A stretch of DNA of 64,000 nt from positions 3,125,001-3,189,000 of the forward strand of contig NZ_AP025637.1 in NCBI RefSeq assembly GCF_022846615.1, given 5' to 3'. A program made the translations under genes and the position numbers. The DNA is from Roseomonas fluvialis. GTDB lineage: Bacteria > Pseudomonadota > Alphaproteobacteria > Acetobacterales > Acetobacteraceae. Below the pieces are notes generated by a model, which made no database searches, was not told the DNA's origin, and saw only the letters and a list, made by a program, of their open reading frames with translations. Shown piece after piece: positions 8,851 to 18,210 of the stretch. Within the stretch, counting starts at the first letter, position 1. The number at the start of each line of letters is the position of its first letter.

Positions 8851-9897
8851 ATGCTGCACCGCCGCCTGCTGCTGTCCGGCGCCGCGCTGGCCACACCCGC
8901 GCTGCTGACCCCCCGCCGCGCCGCCGCGCAGGAGGTATCGCTCCGGCTGCACCATTTCCTGCCGGCGGTGTCCAACGTGCACCGGCACTTCCTGATGCCC
9001 TGGGCCAACAAGGTGCGCGACGAATCCGGCGGCCGGCTGCGCATACAGATCTTCCCGTCCATGCAGCTGGGCGGCGCGCCACCGCAGCTGTACGACCAGG
9101 CGCGCGATGGCGTGGCGGACATCGTGTGGACGCTGCCGGGCAACACGCCGGGCCGCTTCCCGCGCATCGAGGTGATCGAGTTGCCGTTCATCGCGCACAA
9201 GCGCGCCAGCGTGAACGCGCGCGTCACCTGGGAATTGTTCGACCGGCACATGCGCCCGGACTTCGCCGAGACGCAGATCATCACGGCCTGGGCGCATGAT
9301 GGCGGGCTGATCCATGCGCGACGCGAGGTGCGCACCATGGACGACATGCGCGGCCTGAAGCTGCGCTTCCCCACGCGCCAGGCCGGCGAAGCGCTGAAGG
9401 CGCTGGGTGCCACCGCGATCGGCCTGCCGGTGCCTCAGGTGCCCGAGGCACTGTCCCAGGGCGTCATCGACGGCGCGGTGGTGCCCTGGGAAGTCGTGCC
9501 TGCCATCCGCATCCACGAGATGGTGCGCAACCATGTCGGCATCCCGGGCACGCCGACCTTCTATTCGGCGTCCTTCATCCTGGCGATGAACAAGGCGCGC
9601 TACGAAGGCCTGGCACCCGACCTCAAGCGCGTGCTGGACGCCAATTCCGGCGCTGTGGCGGCCGAGATGGCCGCCAAGGTCTGGGACGACCAGGGGCCGG
9701 TGGTCGAGGAGATGGTCCGCCGCCGCGGCAATGCCATCACTGAACTGAGCGTCGCCGAGACCGCGCGCTGGCGCGAGGCGACCGCACCGGTGACGGCCAC
9801 CTGGATCTCGGCGATGCGCGAGCGCGGCATCGACGGTGCGGCGCTGGTCGAGGAAACCCGCGCGCTGGTCGCCCGCCACGGGCAGGGCGTGAGCTGA
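8851..9897 (+). CDS. dctP: TRAP transporter substrate-binding protein (DctP family)
   Basis: A 348-residue periplasmic binding protein. The leader starts with MLHRRLLLSG and ends near RRAAAQ; the paired arginines suggest possible Tat export. The mature part has DctP hallmarks: LRLHHFLPA, FPSMQLGG, DIVWTLPG, ELPFI, and the ligand-gating region MRGLKLRFPTRQAGEALKALGA with the conserved Arg that binds the ligand carboxylate. It begins a three-gene TRAP operon. The family takes up C4-dicarboxylates, keto acids and uronates; the neighbour dgoK makes a sugar acid plausible, as inference. Confidence 0.93.
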   Translation: MLHRRLLLSGAALATPALLTPRRAAAQEVSLRLHHFLPAVSNVHRHFLMPWANKVRDESGGRLRIQIFPSMQLGGAPPQLYDQARDGVADIVWTLPGNTPGRFPRIEVIELPFIAHKRASVNARVTWELFDRHMRPDFAETQIITAWAHDGGLIHARREVRTMDDMRGLKLRFPTRQAGEALKALGATAIGLPVPQVPEALSQGVIDGAVVPWEVVPAIRIHEMVRNHVGIPGTPTFYSASFILAMNKARYEGLAPDLKRVLDANSGAVAAEMAAKVWDDQGPVVEEMVRRRGNAITELSVAETARWREATAPVTATWISAMRERGIDGAALVEETRALVARHGQGVS

Positions 9898-10385
9898 GCA
9901 CGCAGGCACCGCACGGACCGGTCGCGCGCATCGCGACCGGCTTCGCGCTGGCCGGCGGCGCCGCGCTGCTGGGTGTGGCCTTCATGGTCAGCGCATCGGT
10001 GCTGCTGCGCTGGCTGGCGGGGGCGCCGATCAAGGGCGATATCGAGCTGGTGCAGATCGGTGGCGGTCTGGCGGTGCTCGGCTTCCTGGCGCAGGGCACG
10101 CTGATGCGTGCGAACATCTTCGTGGACAGCTTCACCACCTGGCTGCCGGCCCGCGTGAACGACGCCATCGACGGCTTCTGGAACCTGGTGTGGGGCGTGG
10201 TGGCGTTGGTGCTGGCCGAGCGCATGGCAGTGGGCGCGGCCGAGGCGCTGGCGTCGCACACCACGACGATCGGGCTGCTCGCGGTGCCGATCTGGTGGGC
10301 GATCGGCCTGGGAGCGGCAGGCTTCGCGGCAACGGGGCTGGCAGCGCTGTACTGGGTGGCGCGGCTGGCGCGGGGGCGCGGCTGA
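9894..10385 (+). CDS. dctQ: TRAP transporter small permease (DctQ family)
   Basis: A four-helix small membrane subunit that couples the binding protein to the large permease. The first in-frame ATG (9984) or GTG (9975) would fall inside the first membrane helix, whose start [14 protein letters not shown] is encoded upstream. The only plausible earlier start is CTG at 9894, overlapping the dctP stop as CTGA with a GGGCAGGG stretch upstream. The first ~28 residues therefore depend on a non-standard start. Landmarks include [23 protein letters not shown] and [10 protein letters not shown]. Confidence 0.85.
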   Translation: MSTQAPHGPVARIATGFALAGGAALLGVAFMVSASVLLRWLAGAPIKGDIELVQIGGGLAVLGFLAQGTLMRANIFVDSFTTWLPARVNDAIDGFWNLVWGVVALVLAERMAVGAAEALASHTTTIGLLAVPIWWAIGLGAAGFAATGLAALYWVARLARGRG

Positions 10386-11707
10386 TGGCGGAGGAATTCG
10401 TCGTCGCCGGGATCGGCTTCGCGGCGCTGCTGGGGCTGCTGGCGCTGCGCTGCCCGATCGGCCTCGCGATGCTTCTGGTAGGCTGCGCGGGCTATGTCCA
10501 CATCGTCGATGGGACGCGGCTGCTGGCGTATCTCAAGACCACGCCGTTCTTCCTGTTCGCGAACTACACGCTGTCGGTGATCCCGCTGTTCATCCTGATG
10601 GGGGCGCTGGCCGAACGCGGCGGGCTGGCGCGGGATCTGTTCGTGGCGGCGAATGCGCTGGTGGGGCACAAGCGCGGCGGGCTGGCGATGGGTGTGATCG
10701 GCGCCTGCGCGGGGTTCGGGGCGGTGTGCGGGTCCTCGGTCGCGACCACCGCGACGATGGGGCGCGCGGCGTTGCCGGAACTGCGGCGCTACGGCACGGC
10801 GCCGGGTTTTGCGGCGGGCACCGTCGCGGTGGGCGGCGTGCTTGGCATTCTGATCCCGCCCTCGGTCATCCTGGTGGTCTATGCCATCAGCACGGAGCAG
10901 AACATCGCGCGGCTGTTCATGGCCGCATTGGTGCCCGGTCTCATGGCGACGGGCTTCTACATCGCGACCATCGCGGTGCTGGTGCGGCTGCGTCCCGCCC
11001 TGTGCCCCGCCGGGCCGCGCGTGGCCCCCGACGAACGCGCCGCCGCGCTGCGCAACGTGATCCCGGTGCTGACCATCGCGGTGGTGGTGGTGGGCGGCAT
11101 CTATGGCGGCGTCTTCACGCCGACCGAGAGTGCGGCGGTGGGCTGCGCCGCCACGCTACTGGTGGGCCTCGCGCGGCGCACGCTCGGCGCGCGCCAGGTG
11201 GTCGATGCGTTGAAGGCCACAGCCGAGACGACGGCGATGATCTTCGCCATCCTGCTGGGGGCGGAGGTGTTCAACGCCTTCCTCGCCCTGTCCCAGGCGC
11301 CGGACCTGCTGGCGATGTGGGTAAGCGAGCAGGGCTTCCCGCCCTATGGCGTACTGATCGCGTTCCTGGCGGTCTACATCGTGCTCGGCGCGGTGATGGA
11401 CGAGCTGGCGATGATGCTGCTGACGCTGCCGGTGTTCTTCCCGGTGATCACCGCGCTCGATTTCGGGCTGACCACCGAGGAGACGGCGATCTGGTTCGGC
11501 ATCCTGGTGCTGGTGGTGGTGGGGATCGGGCTGACGGCGCCGCCGATCGGGCTGAACGTGTTCGTGGTGAGCGGCCTGGCGCGAGACGTCCCGATCGGGG
11601 CGATCTATCGCGGCGTGCTGCCCTACCTGCTGACCGATTTCGTGCGGCTGGCGCTGTGCGTGGCGTTTCCGTGGTTGTCGCTGGCGGTGGTGCGCACGCT
11701 GACCTGA
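10385..11707 (+). CDS. dctM: TRAP transporter large permease (DctM family)
   Basis: A 440-residue, roughly 12-helix inner-membrane subunit that catalyses Na+-coupled uptake with DctP and DctQ. Family signatures include [49 protein letters not shown] and [12 protein letters not shown]. The start overlaps the dctQ stop by one base. Length is normal for DctM. FrmA begins 66 bases downstream on the same strand and may be read through. Confidence 0.95.
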   Translation: MAEEFVVAGIGFAALLGLLALRCPIGLAMLLVGCAGYVHIVDGTRLLAYLKTTPFFLFANYTLSVIPLFILMGALAERGGLARDLFVAANALVGHKRGGLAMGVIGACAGFGAVCGSSVATTATMGRAALPELRRYGTAPGFAAGTVAVGGVLGILIPPSVILVVYAISTEQNIARLFMAALVPGLMATGFYIATIAVLVRLRPALCPAGPRVAPDERAAALRNVIPVLTIAVVVVGGIYGGVFTPTESAAVGCAATLLVGLARRTLGARQVVDALKATAETTAMIFAILLGAEVFNAFLALSQAPDLLAMWVSEQGFPPYGVLIAFLAVYIVLGAVMDELAMMLLTLPVFFPVITALDFGLTTEETAIWFGILVLVVVGIGLTAPPIGLNVFVVSGLARDVPIGAIYRGVLPYLLTDFVRLALCVAFPWLSLAVVRTLT

Positions 11708-11772
11708 CCGGGTTGCGCGCGCCCGCGCGGCCGGACCATCCTGCGCGCCGAACCCACGGAGTCCCGCGCCCC

Positions 11773-12885
11773 ATGAAGACCCGCGCCGCCGTCGCCTGGA
11801 AAGCAGGTGCGCCGCTCACCATCGAGACCATCGAGATCGGCGGGCCGAAGCCCGGCGAGGTGCTGGTGGAAGTGATGGCGACCGGCGTGTGCCACACCGA
11901 TGCCTATACGCTGTCGGGCGCCGACCCCGAGGGGATCTTCCCCGCCATCCTGGGCCATGAGGGCGCGGGCATCGTGCGCGACGTGGGCGCGGGCGTGACC
12001 ACGCTCAAGCCCGGTGACCACGTGATCCCGCTCTACACGCCCGAATGCCGGCAGTGCAAAACCTGCCTGTCGCGGCGGTCCAACCTGTGCACCGCGATCC
12101 GCGCGACGCAGGGCAAGGGCGTGATGCCGGATGGGTCGTCGCGCTTCTCCTGCGACGGCGCGCCGGTGATGCACTACATGGGATGCAGCACCTTCGCGAA
12201 CTTCACCGTGCTGCCCGAGATCGCGTTGGCGAAGGTTCGCGAGGACGCGCCCTTCGACAAGATCTGCTACATCGGCTGCGGCGTGACCACAGGCATCGGC
12301 GCCGTCATCAACACTGCAAAGGTCTGGCCAGGTGCGAATGTCGCGGTGTTCGGGCTCGGCGGCATCGGGCTGAACGTGCTGCAGGCGGCGCGCATGGTGG
12401 GTGCCGACAAGATCATCGGCGTGGACATCAACCCCGCGCGCGAGGAAATGGCACGCAAGTTCGGCATGACCGACTTCGTGAACCCCGACGCGGTCGGCCG
12501 CGACAAGGTGGTGCAGGCGATCGTGGACCTGACCGGCGGCGGGGCCGATTTCTCGTTCGAATGCGTGGGCAACGTGCACCTGATGCGCCAGGCGCTGGAA
12601 TGCACGCATCGCGGCTGGGGCGAGAGCATCATCATCGGCGTGGCGGCCTCCGGCCAGGAGATCAGCACGCGGCCCTTCCAGCTGGTGACCGGGCGCAACT
12701 GGCGCGGCACGGCCTTCGGCGGCGCGCGCGGGCGCACCGACGTGCCGAAGATCGTGGACTGGTACATGGAAGGGAAGATCGAGATCGACAGCCTGATCAC
12801 CCACACCATGCCGCTCGATGAGATCAACCACGCCTTCGACCTGATGCACGAGGGGAAGTCGATCCGCTCGGTGGTGGTGTACTGA
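11773..12885 (+). CDS. frmA: S-(hydroxymethyl)glutathione dehydrogenase / class III alcohol dehydrogenase
   Basis: A 370-residue zinc- and NAD-dependent enzyme that oxidises the glutathione-formaldehyde adduct. Catalytic zinc ligands are Cys40, His62-Glu63 and Cys170; structural zinc ligands are Cys93, Cys96, Cys99 and Cys107. Arg111 in RATQGKG marks the class III anion site, and the Rossmann motif GLGGIG is at about 195-200. No S-formylglutathione hydrolase gene is adjacent. It probably serves formaldehyde detoxification. Confidence 0.96.
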   Translation: MKTRAAVAWKAGAPLTIETIEIGGPKPGEVLVEVMATGVCHTDAYTLSGADPEGIFPAILGHEGAGIVRDVGAGVTTLKPGDHVIPLYTPECRQCKTCLSRRSNLCTAIRATQGKGVMPDGSSRFSCDGAPVMHYMGCSTFANFTVLPEIALAKVREDAPFDKICYIGCGVTTGIGAVINTAKVWPGANVAVFGLGGIGLNVLQAARMVGADKIIGVDINPAREEMARKFGMTDFVNPDAVGRDKVVQAIVDLTGGGADFSFECVGNVHLMRQALECTHRGWGESIIIGVAASGQEISTRPFQLVTGRNWRGTAFGGARGRTDVPKIVDWYMEGKIEIDSLITHTMPLDEINHAFDLMHEGKSIRSVVVY

Positions 12886-12889
12886 CGCC

Positions 12890-13354
12890 ATGCGCGTGCA
12901 GGTGGTTCTGAGTGAGGAGGCAAAGGAAGCCGCGGCGTTCCGCAACCGCCCCTTCGCATTGGGACTCCTTGTCACGCCACTGGCGGCGCTCGCCGGCACG
13001 CTCGCATTCCACTGGGCGGGCCAACGGACAGGAGCAGGGCAGTCGGACCTGCGGGACCTGCTGAAGTTCGGCGCCATCATTGGCTCGATCTACCTGATTC
13101 CAGTCACGCTCATCCTTTTGCCGCTGATGCAGTGTGCGCGGCTGCCCGCGTTGGCCTATCCCATCGTCGGCGCATTCGCCGGGCCCTTCGGCTTTGGGAC
13201 ATACAATCCATTCGTCGCATTGCCCGCGACGGTTGGCGGACTAGTGGCGAGCCTTGTCTTCGCCTGGGTCAACCGCGCGCGGCCGGCGGCGGCCAATGTC
13301 ACCCCACCGCGCGCATCGAGCACGACCGACCGAGAGGAAACGCCATGCCCGTGA
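12890..13354 (+). CDS. Small multi-pass membrane protein, unknown function
   Basis: I do not recognise this 154-residue protein. A short soluble N-terminus (MRVQVVLSEEAKEAA) is followed by about four hydrophobic segments (FALGLLVTPLAALAGTLAF, FGAIIGSIYLIPVTLILL, YPIVGAFAGPFG, ALPATVGGLVASLVFAWV) and a Pro/Ala/Thr-rich tail. It starts 5 bases after frmA stops, and its end overlaps the next start by 10 bases, which supports a real gene in this operon. The tail overlap could mean the true stop region is poorly constrained. Confidence 0.65.
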   Translation: MRVQVVLSEEAKEAAAFRNRPFALGLLVTPLAALAGTLAFHWAGQRTGAGQSDLRDLLKFGAIIGSIYLIPVTLILLPLMQCARLPALAYPIVGAFAGPFGFGTYNPFVALPATVGGLVASLVFAWVNRARPAAANVTPPRASSTTDREETPCP

Positions 13355-14709
13355 ACCCCGCCGACGGCGCCGTGCTCGGCGCGCTTTATGGTACCGACGC
13401 GATGCGGGCCGTGATGGGTGAGGACGCCTTCCTGCAGCGGATGCTGGATGTCGAAGCGGCGCTCGCCCGTGCGCAGGCACGGCTGTCGATCATCCCGGCC
13501 GAGGCCGCGGCGGCCATCACCGCGGCCGCGTCGGATGCCTCGCGCCTCGATCGCACCGCCATGGCGGCCGCCACGCGCAACACCGGCTATCCGGTGGTGG
13601 CGCTGGTGAAGCAACTCACCGCCCTGGCCGGCCCGGATGCCGGGCGCTGGACGCATTGGGGCGCCACCACGCAGGACATCATGGACACCGCGGTGGTGCT
13701 GCAGGTCCGCGACGGGCTCGCGCTGATCGAGGTCGACCTGCGCGCGACCAACGCCGCACTCGCGCGCATGGCGGCGGCGCACCGCGATACGGTGATGGCC
13801 GGGCGCACGCATCTCCAGCACGCGCTGCCGGTGACCTTCGGCTACAAGGTGGCGGTGTGGCTGTCGCCGCTGCTGGCCTCGCTCGATGCCCTGCCCCGCA
13901 TACGCGAACGCGCGCTGCGCCTGTCCTTCGGCGGCGCCGCGGGCACGCTGGCGTCCCTCGGCGCGCAGGGCCTGGACGTGTCGCGCGAACTGGCCCTCGA
14001 ACTAGACCTGGCCGAGGCCGATATCCCCTGGCATGTCGCGCGCGACGGGCTGAACGAGGCGACCTGCTGGCTCGGCATCCTGTGCGGCAACCTCTCCAAG
14101 ATCGCCACCGACGTCATGCTGATGTCGCAGACCGAATATGGCGAGGTGTCCGAACCGCATGTCTTCGGCCGCGGCGGGTCGTCGACCATGCCGCAGAAGC
14201 GCAACCCGATCGCGTGTGAGTACGTGCTGTCCCAGTCGCGCGGCGTGCATGCGCTGGTGCCGCAGATGCTGGGCGCGATGGCGCAGGACCTCGAGCGCGG
14301 CACCGGCCCTTGGCAGGCGGAACTGCTCGCGCTGCCGCAGGCCTTCCTGCTGGCGCATGGCGCGCTGTCGCAGGCGCGCTTCATCGCGGAAGGCCTGGTG
14401 GTGGATGCGGCGCGGATGCGCGCCAACCTCGATGCCACCGGCGGGCTGATCGTGAGCGAGGCGGTCATGATGGGCCTTGCGCCCGTGCTCGGTCGGATGG
14501 AGGCGCATCACGTCGTGAACGACGCCTGCGACACCGTGCGCGACAAGGGCGGCAGCCTGACCGAAGCCCTGCTGGGCGATGCGCGGCTGGCCGGGAAGCT
14601 CGATGCCGCCGCCATCGCGCGCATGACGGACCCGGCGGGCTACCTCGGCGCCGCCGGTGCCTTCACCGACCGCGTGCTGGCGCGCGCGGCCGGCATGGGG
14701 GTCAGTTAG
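13345..14709 (+). CDS. Class II fumarase/aspartase-superfamily lyase, PcaB-like
   Basis: A 454-residue homotetrameric lyase/cycloisomerase. The superfamily signature GSSTMPQKRNP sits around residue 277, on the mobile loop with the catalytic Ser. Other conserved regions are THWGATTQDIMDTA and GRTHLQHALPVTFG. Length and these regions fit 3-carboxy-cis,cis-muconate cycloisomerase (PcaB, beta-ketoadipate pathway); adenylosuccinate lyase-type activity is the main alternative. No other protocatechuate genes are nearby, so the pathway is uncertain. ATG 13345 has GAGAGGAAA upstream. It runs 8 bases into the convergent lipoprotein gene. Confidence 0.85.
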   Translation: MPVNPADGAVLGALYGTDAMRAVMGEDAFLQRMLDVEAALARAQARLSIIPAEAAAAITAAASDASRLDRTAMAAATRNTGYPVVALVKQLTALAGPDAGRWTHWGATTQDIMDTAVVLQVRDGLALIEVDLRATNAALARMAAAHRDTVMAGRTHLQHALPVTFGYKVAVWLSPLLASLDALPRIRERALRLSFGGAAGTLASLGAQGLDVSRELALELDLAEADIPWHVARDGLNEATCWLGILCGNLSKIATDVMLMSQTEYGEVSEPHVFGRGGSSTMPQKRNPIACEYVLSQSRGVHALVPQMLGAMAQDLERGTGPWQAELLALPQAFLLAHGALSQARFIAEGLVVDAARMRANLDATGGLIVSEAVMMGLAPVLGRMEAHHVVNDACDTVRDKGGSLTEALLGDARLAGKLDAAAIARMTDPAGYLGAAGAFTDRVLARAAGMGVS

Positions 14710-15370
14710 CCGCCTCGGCCAGTTCCAGCAGCGCCGCACCGTTGCGGCGGAAGGTCGCCATCTGCGCCTGGGTGCCGCGGCAGCGTTCGCTGAACAGGTC
14801 GCTGTCGGGGGCCACCACGTCGATCTTGCTGCGCACGCGGCAGACCAGGCGGGTCATCTGGCGCGGCGAACCGCCATGCCAGCGCACCACGGCCAGGCCC
14901 CAGTCACCATAGGTCTCGTAGTGCTGGCGCAGGTAGCCCGCGGCCCAATCGGTGGCACGCCAGGGGTCGAGCGGCCAATCCTGCCCGCCGCGCGCATGCA
15001 CGCCGGTATGGACCTGCACGCAGCCCGCCATGGCGCGCCCGCCGGCTGCGCGCATCAGGCGCACGGCTTCCGCGCGCGTGTCGGGGTAATAGGCGCGGCC
15101 GCGGATGCTGAGGGCATGCGCGTGCAGCCCGCTTTCGTTCAGTGCGATGCCAACCAGCAGGCCTTCGGGCAGGCCGTGCTTGCGCTCGGCCTCGCGCGCC
15201 GCCTCGAGGCAGGCGCCGCGGGGCGAGGTGTCGCGCAGCGCGGGTGCCGCGAGTGCGAGGTCCTCGAGCGGCTCATGCTGCGCGCAGGCGGCCGTGGACA
15301 GCGCCAAGGCGCCGACCAGCACGGTTGCGAAGACCGGCGACAGCAGGCGTCGTCGCCGTCGATCTGCCAT
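14702..15370 (-). CDS. Lytic-transglycosylase-like lipoprotein
   Basis: A 222-residue protein. MADRRRRRLLSPVFATVLVG leads to a lipobox ending LSTAAC, so the mature protein is probably a lipid-anchored envelope protein. The sequence LPEGLLVGIALNESGLHAHA resembles the SLT/lysozyme-like fold around the catalytic Glu, and a later block has GYLRQHYETYGDWGLAVVRWHGG. It may cleave or bind peptidoglycan. ATG 15370 is chosen for the signal sequence. Its last 8 bases overlap the end of the convergent lyase gene. Confidence 0.72.
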   Translation of the reverse strand: MADRRRRRLLSPVFATVLVGALALSTAACAQHEPLEDLALAAPALRDTSPRGACLEAAREAERKHGLPEGLLVGIALNESGLHAHALSIRGRAYYPDTRAEAVRLMRAAGGRAMAGCVQVHTGVHARGGQDWPLDPWRATDWAAGYLRQHYETYGDWGLAVVRWHGGSPRQMTRLVCRVRSKIDVVAPDSDLFSERCRGTQAQMATFRRNGAALLELAEAAN

Positions 15371-15736
15371 GGCCCAGACCCGGCGGAGCCGGATCCCGGA
15401 GGGACGGGCGACCCGCGGCATCACGCGCGCGGGCGCCGCAACATGTCGTCGGCAGGGGGGTGCCGACGATCCATTCGCGGTCGTCATGGGGCCCAATCAT
15501 CACAGCCCCACCGAAAGATCAAACAGAAATTGTCACAACAGCCAGACAGGAATGCCGCACGAGTCAATGCGGCAGGATTGGGGCATACTAAAAATGAAGT
15601 ATTTTGATGTATCGTACTCGGCAGCTGGCCGGGCATATCCTGTTTGAATATTTTGAAGTTAACTATTTGTATGCCATTCGCGCGGTTCGCGGGCGGGCAC
15701 TCCTGGCCCGCCCGCCCGGCTGTCTTGCGCCCCGGT
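15371..15736. other. 366-base gene-free region with an AT-rich patch
   Basis: No open frame here looks coding. Bases ~15520-15680 are markedly AT-rich against the genome background and contain two similar motifs, TGAAGTATTTTGATG near 15596 and TGAATATTTTGAAG near 15642. The left part would carry the promoter of the minus-strand lipoprotein. The right end holds a GC hairpin behind the ThDP enzyme gene. Confidence 0.6.
15689..15715 (-). terminator. Hairpin downstream of the ThDP enzyme gene
   Basis: A perfect 10-base inverted repeat GCGGGCGGGC / GCCCGCCCGC with a 7-base loop, 22 bases past the minus-strand stop at 15737. No uridine tract follows directly, so intrinsic termination is plausible but not certain. 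Confidence 0.5.
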
Positions 15737-17386
15737 TCAGGCCAGGCGGATGCTGGGCGCGGCCTGGCCTTCGATCACGACGTTCACGCAGGCCGGCTTT
15801 CCGGAGGCGAAGGCACGCTCCACCGCCGGGGCAATATCCTCGGCCCGCGTGACGAATTCGCCGTGGCCGCCGAGGGCAGCGACCACCAGGTCGTAGCGCG
15901 TACCGGGTGCGAGTTCGCAGCCATGCGCGCGGTTCGCACCGTATTCGCGCAGCTGGATCTGGTGCTCGGCGTTCCACTTCGCGTCGTTGCCCACCACCGC
16001 CACGAAGGGCAGGCCGTGGCGATGCGCCGTGTCGAACTCCGCCATGTGGAAGCCGAAGGTGCCATCGCCGAGCACGCACAGGATCGGCACGCCAGGCCGG
16101 GCCACGCGCGCGGCCAAGGCGAAGGGAATGGCCGCGCCGATCGCGCCCGCCACGCCATTGATGATGCGCGCCGGCGCTCCTTCCTGCGGCGCCGGCGCGC
16201 CGAGCATCGACTGCGCCCATTGTCCGATCTCCCCGCCATCGATCACCAGCACGCTGTCGGGTGCGGCGATGAAGGGGCGCAGCGCGTGGCACAGCGTGGC
16301 TGGGTGGATCGGCCCTTCCGGCGCGCCGGCCAGCGCGTCCCAGGCCGCCGGGCGATATGCGATCGCCTGCGCCAGGCGCCGTGCCCAGGCGGTGTTGCCG
16401 TGGGGGGCGACATTCGCCGTGAGGGCCGCGACCGCCTCCGCCGCCCCGGCCAGCGCGGCGATGGCGATGCGCTCGCCCAGGCTGCGCGCGGCGCGCGACA
16501 GCAGGTCCGCGTCGGGATCGACCACGACGAAGCGCGCGGCGGCAGCGATGGCCGGCGCGCGGCCGAAGCGCAGCGTGAAGTCGAGCGGCTTGCCGAGCAG
16601 CACCACAAGGTCGGCCTCGGCCAGCACCTGCGCGAAGGCACCCAGCGAGGGGTCGCCCAATCCGCGCGGGCTTTCCATGGCCGCGACAGGCAGGCCGGAG
16701 GCCGCCGACAGCGCCGAGAGCGCGGCGCGACCCGACGGCGTGCACAGCGCCGGTGGCGCGACGATCACCGGGCGTTCGGCCTGGCCGATGACATGGGCGA
16801 TCGCCGCGGCGCTGTCGGCCGACAACGGCATGGGCGCCGCCGCATAGGCCGCCGGCCCGCGCAGCGTGGGCGGCGAGATGCGCGCATCCAGTACGTCGGT
16901 CGGCAGCGACAGGTGCACCGGCCCGGGGCGCCCGGACCGCGCCAGGCGGATCGCGCCAGCGACCTCATCCGCCAGCGCGGCGGGCGAGGATGCCGTGAAC
17001 GCCTTCTTGCAGACCGCTTCGGCCATGCGGGCCTGTTCCAGTTCCTGGAAGGCGCCGAGGCCCAGTTCGCCGAGCGGCGCGTGGCCCGAGAGCAGCAGCA
17101 CCGGCACCTCGCCCGCCATCGCGGTGGGCAGCGCGGCGACCGCGTTGGAATGCCCCTGCCCGCCCGTGACGAGTGCGACGCCGCATTCGCCGGTCAGCCG
17201 CGCCCAGGCATCGGCCATGTGCACGGCGGCAGCCTCGTGGCGGACATGGATGATCTCGATGCCAGAGCCCACCAGCGCGTCGTAGACCGGCATGATGTGG
17301 TTGCCGGAGAGGCTGAAGATGCGGGTCACGCCTGCGACCTTCAGCGCCTGCACCAGGATGTCCGCGCCGCGGATCGTCTCGGCCAT
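15737..17386 (-). CDS. Thiamine-diphosphate-dependent enzyme, acetolactate synthase/benzoylformate decarboxylase family
   Basis: A 549-residue three-domain ThDP enzyme. The N-terminal pyrimidine-binding domain carries the activating Glu51 in VRHEAAAVHMADAW. The C-terminal domain has the metal/diphosphate motif GDGTFGF near residue 440, followed by GNDAKWNAE with the conserved Asn. The family includes acetolactate synthase, benzoylformate decarboxylase, oxalyl-CoA decarboxylase and relatives; the product is not predictable. No regulatory subunit (ilvH) is adjacent, arguing against a biosynthetic role. It starts at ATG 17386 with GGGGAGGAA upstream and diverges from the SDH/fumarase operon across a palindrome, suggesting joint control. 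Confidence 0.88.
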   Translation of the reverse strand: MAETIRGADILVQALKVAGVTRIFSLSGNHIMPVYDALVGSGIEIIHVRHEAAAVHMADAWARLTGECGVALVTGGQGHSNAVAALPTAMAGEVPVLLLSGHAPLGELGLGAFQELEQARMAEAVCKKAFTASSPAALADEVAGAIRLARSGRPGPVHLSLPTDVLDARISPPTLRGPAAYAAAPMPLSADSAAAIAHVIGQAERPVIVAPPALCTPSGRAALSALSAASGLPVAAMESPRGLGDPSLGAFAQVLAEADLVVLLGKPLDFTLRFGRAPAIAAAARFVVVDPDADLLSRAARSLGERIAIAALAGAAEAVAALTANVAPHGNTAWARRLAQAIAYRPAAWDALAGAPEGPIHPATLCHALRPFIAAPDSVLVIDGGEIGQWAQSMLGAPAPQEGAPARIINGVAGAIGAAIPFALAARVARPGVPILCVLGDGTFGFHMAEFDTAHRHGLPFVAVVGNDAKWNAEHQIQLREYGANRAHGCELAPGTRYDLVVAALGGHGEFVTRAEDIAPAVERAFASGKPACVNVVIEGQAAPSIRLA

Positions 17387-17428
17387 GATGTTCCTCCCCT
17401 TCGATGGTCGCGCGCACCTCGCCACGGG

Positions 17429-17445
17429 CTGGACAGGCTGTCCAG
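17429..17445. promoter_or_regulatory. Palindromic operator candidate in divergent promoter
   Basis: A perfect dyad CTGGACA-N3-TGTCCAG lies in the middle of the 95-base divergent region between the ThDP enzyme and the SDH/fumarase operon. Size and symmetry fit a dimeric repressor site. No regulator gene is adjacent. Confidence 0.55.
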
Positions 17446-17481
17446 CGCCGGTAGTCTCGCGCGCAGCGAGGGGAGAAACGC

Positions 17482-18210
17482 ATGGCCGAGCCGGCCAGCC
17501 TCAAGGTCAGCGTGTGGCGCGGCGACGCCTTCCAGCGCTACGAGGTGCCAGCGGGCACCAACCAGACCGTGCTGGACGTGGTCACGCATATCCAGCGCGA
17601 GATCGATCCCTCCCTGGCCTATCGCTTCGCCTGCCGTGTGGGCATGTGCGGGTCGTGTGCGATGACGGTGAATGGGCGCGCGCGCTGGACCTGCCGGACG
17701 CATGTGAAGCGGGTGGTCGGCGAGGATGGCGCGCTGGAACTGCGGCCGCTCGCGAACCTGCCGGTGATCCGGGATCTCGCCGCCGACCTCACGCCCTTCT
17801 TCGAAAAGTGGCAGCGTGCGCGGGGCACCTTCCAGCCGAAGGATGCGGCCGAAGGGGCGGTGCCGGAGGATTTCGCGGTGGTGCCGCCGGCCTCCAAGGC
17901 GCGGCGGGAGGCGGATGCCGGCATCGAATGCATCGGCTGCGGCGTCTGCTACGCAAGTTGCGATGTGGTCGCGTGGAACAGCGACTACCTCGGCCCCGCC
18001 GCGATGAACCGCGCCTGGACGCTGGTGAACGACGTGCGCGACGGCGGGCGTGCCGAACGGCTCGATGCCGTGGCGGGGGATGCCGGCTGCCATTCCTGCC
18101 ATTCCACGCAATCGTGCACGGAACGCTGCCCGAAGAACCTGGACCCGTCCTCGGCGATTGCCGGGCTGAAGCGGACGTTGTTCTGGGACACGCTGCTGGG
18201 GCGACGGTGA
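17482..18210 (+). CDS. Succinate dehydrogenase/fumarate reductase-like iron-sulfur subunit
   Basis: A 242-residue electron-transfer subunit. The ferredoxin domain [2Fe-2S] ligands are Cys51, Cys56, Cys59 and Cys71. The second domain has Cys150, Cys153, Cys156 and Cys160, plus Cys203/Cys206, Cys212 and Cys216, enough for the [4Fe-4S] and [3Fe-4S] clusters. Asp161 follows Cys160 where SdhB/FrdB normally has Pro (CP motif). It passes electrons between the flavoprotein at 21896 and quinone at the membrane anchors. A strong GAGGGGAGAAA precedes the ATG. It opens the operon and overlaps the next start by four bases. Confidence 0.92.
   Translation: MAEPASLKVSVWRGDAFQRYEVPAGTNQTVLDVVTHIQREIDPSLAYRFACRVGMCGSCAMTVNGRARWTCRTHVKRVVGEDGALELRPLANLPVIRDLAADLTPFFEKWQRARGTFQPKDAAEGAVPEDFAVVPPASKARREADAGIECIGCGVCYASCDVVAWNSDYLGPAAMNRAWTLVNDVRDGGRAERLDAVAGDAGCHSCHSTQSCTERCPKNLDPSSAIAGLKRTLFWDTLLGRR

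Noticed and set aside
13345..14709. Calling the lyase a definite PcaB
   Set aside because: The signature is shared with adenylosuccinate lyase and fumarase relatives, and no other protocatechuate gene is present, so only a family-level call is made.
14657..15607. Plus-strand frame past the PcaB-like gene, initially considered as filling the gap at 15.4-15.7 kb
   Set aside because: Antisense to the lipoprotein with a convincing lipobox; no domain or signal of its own.
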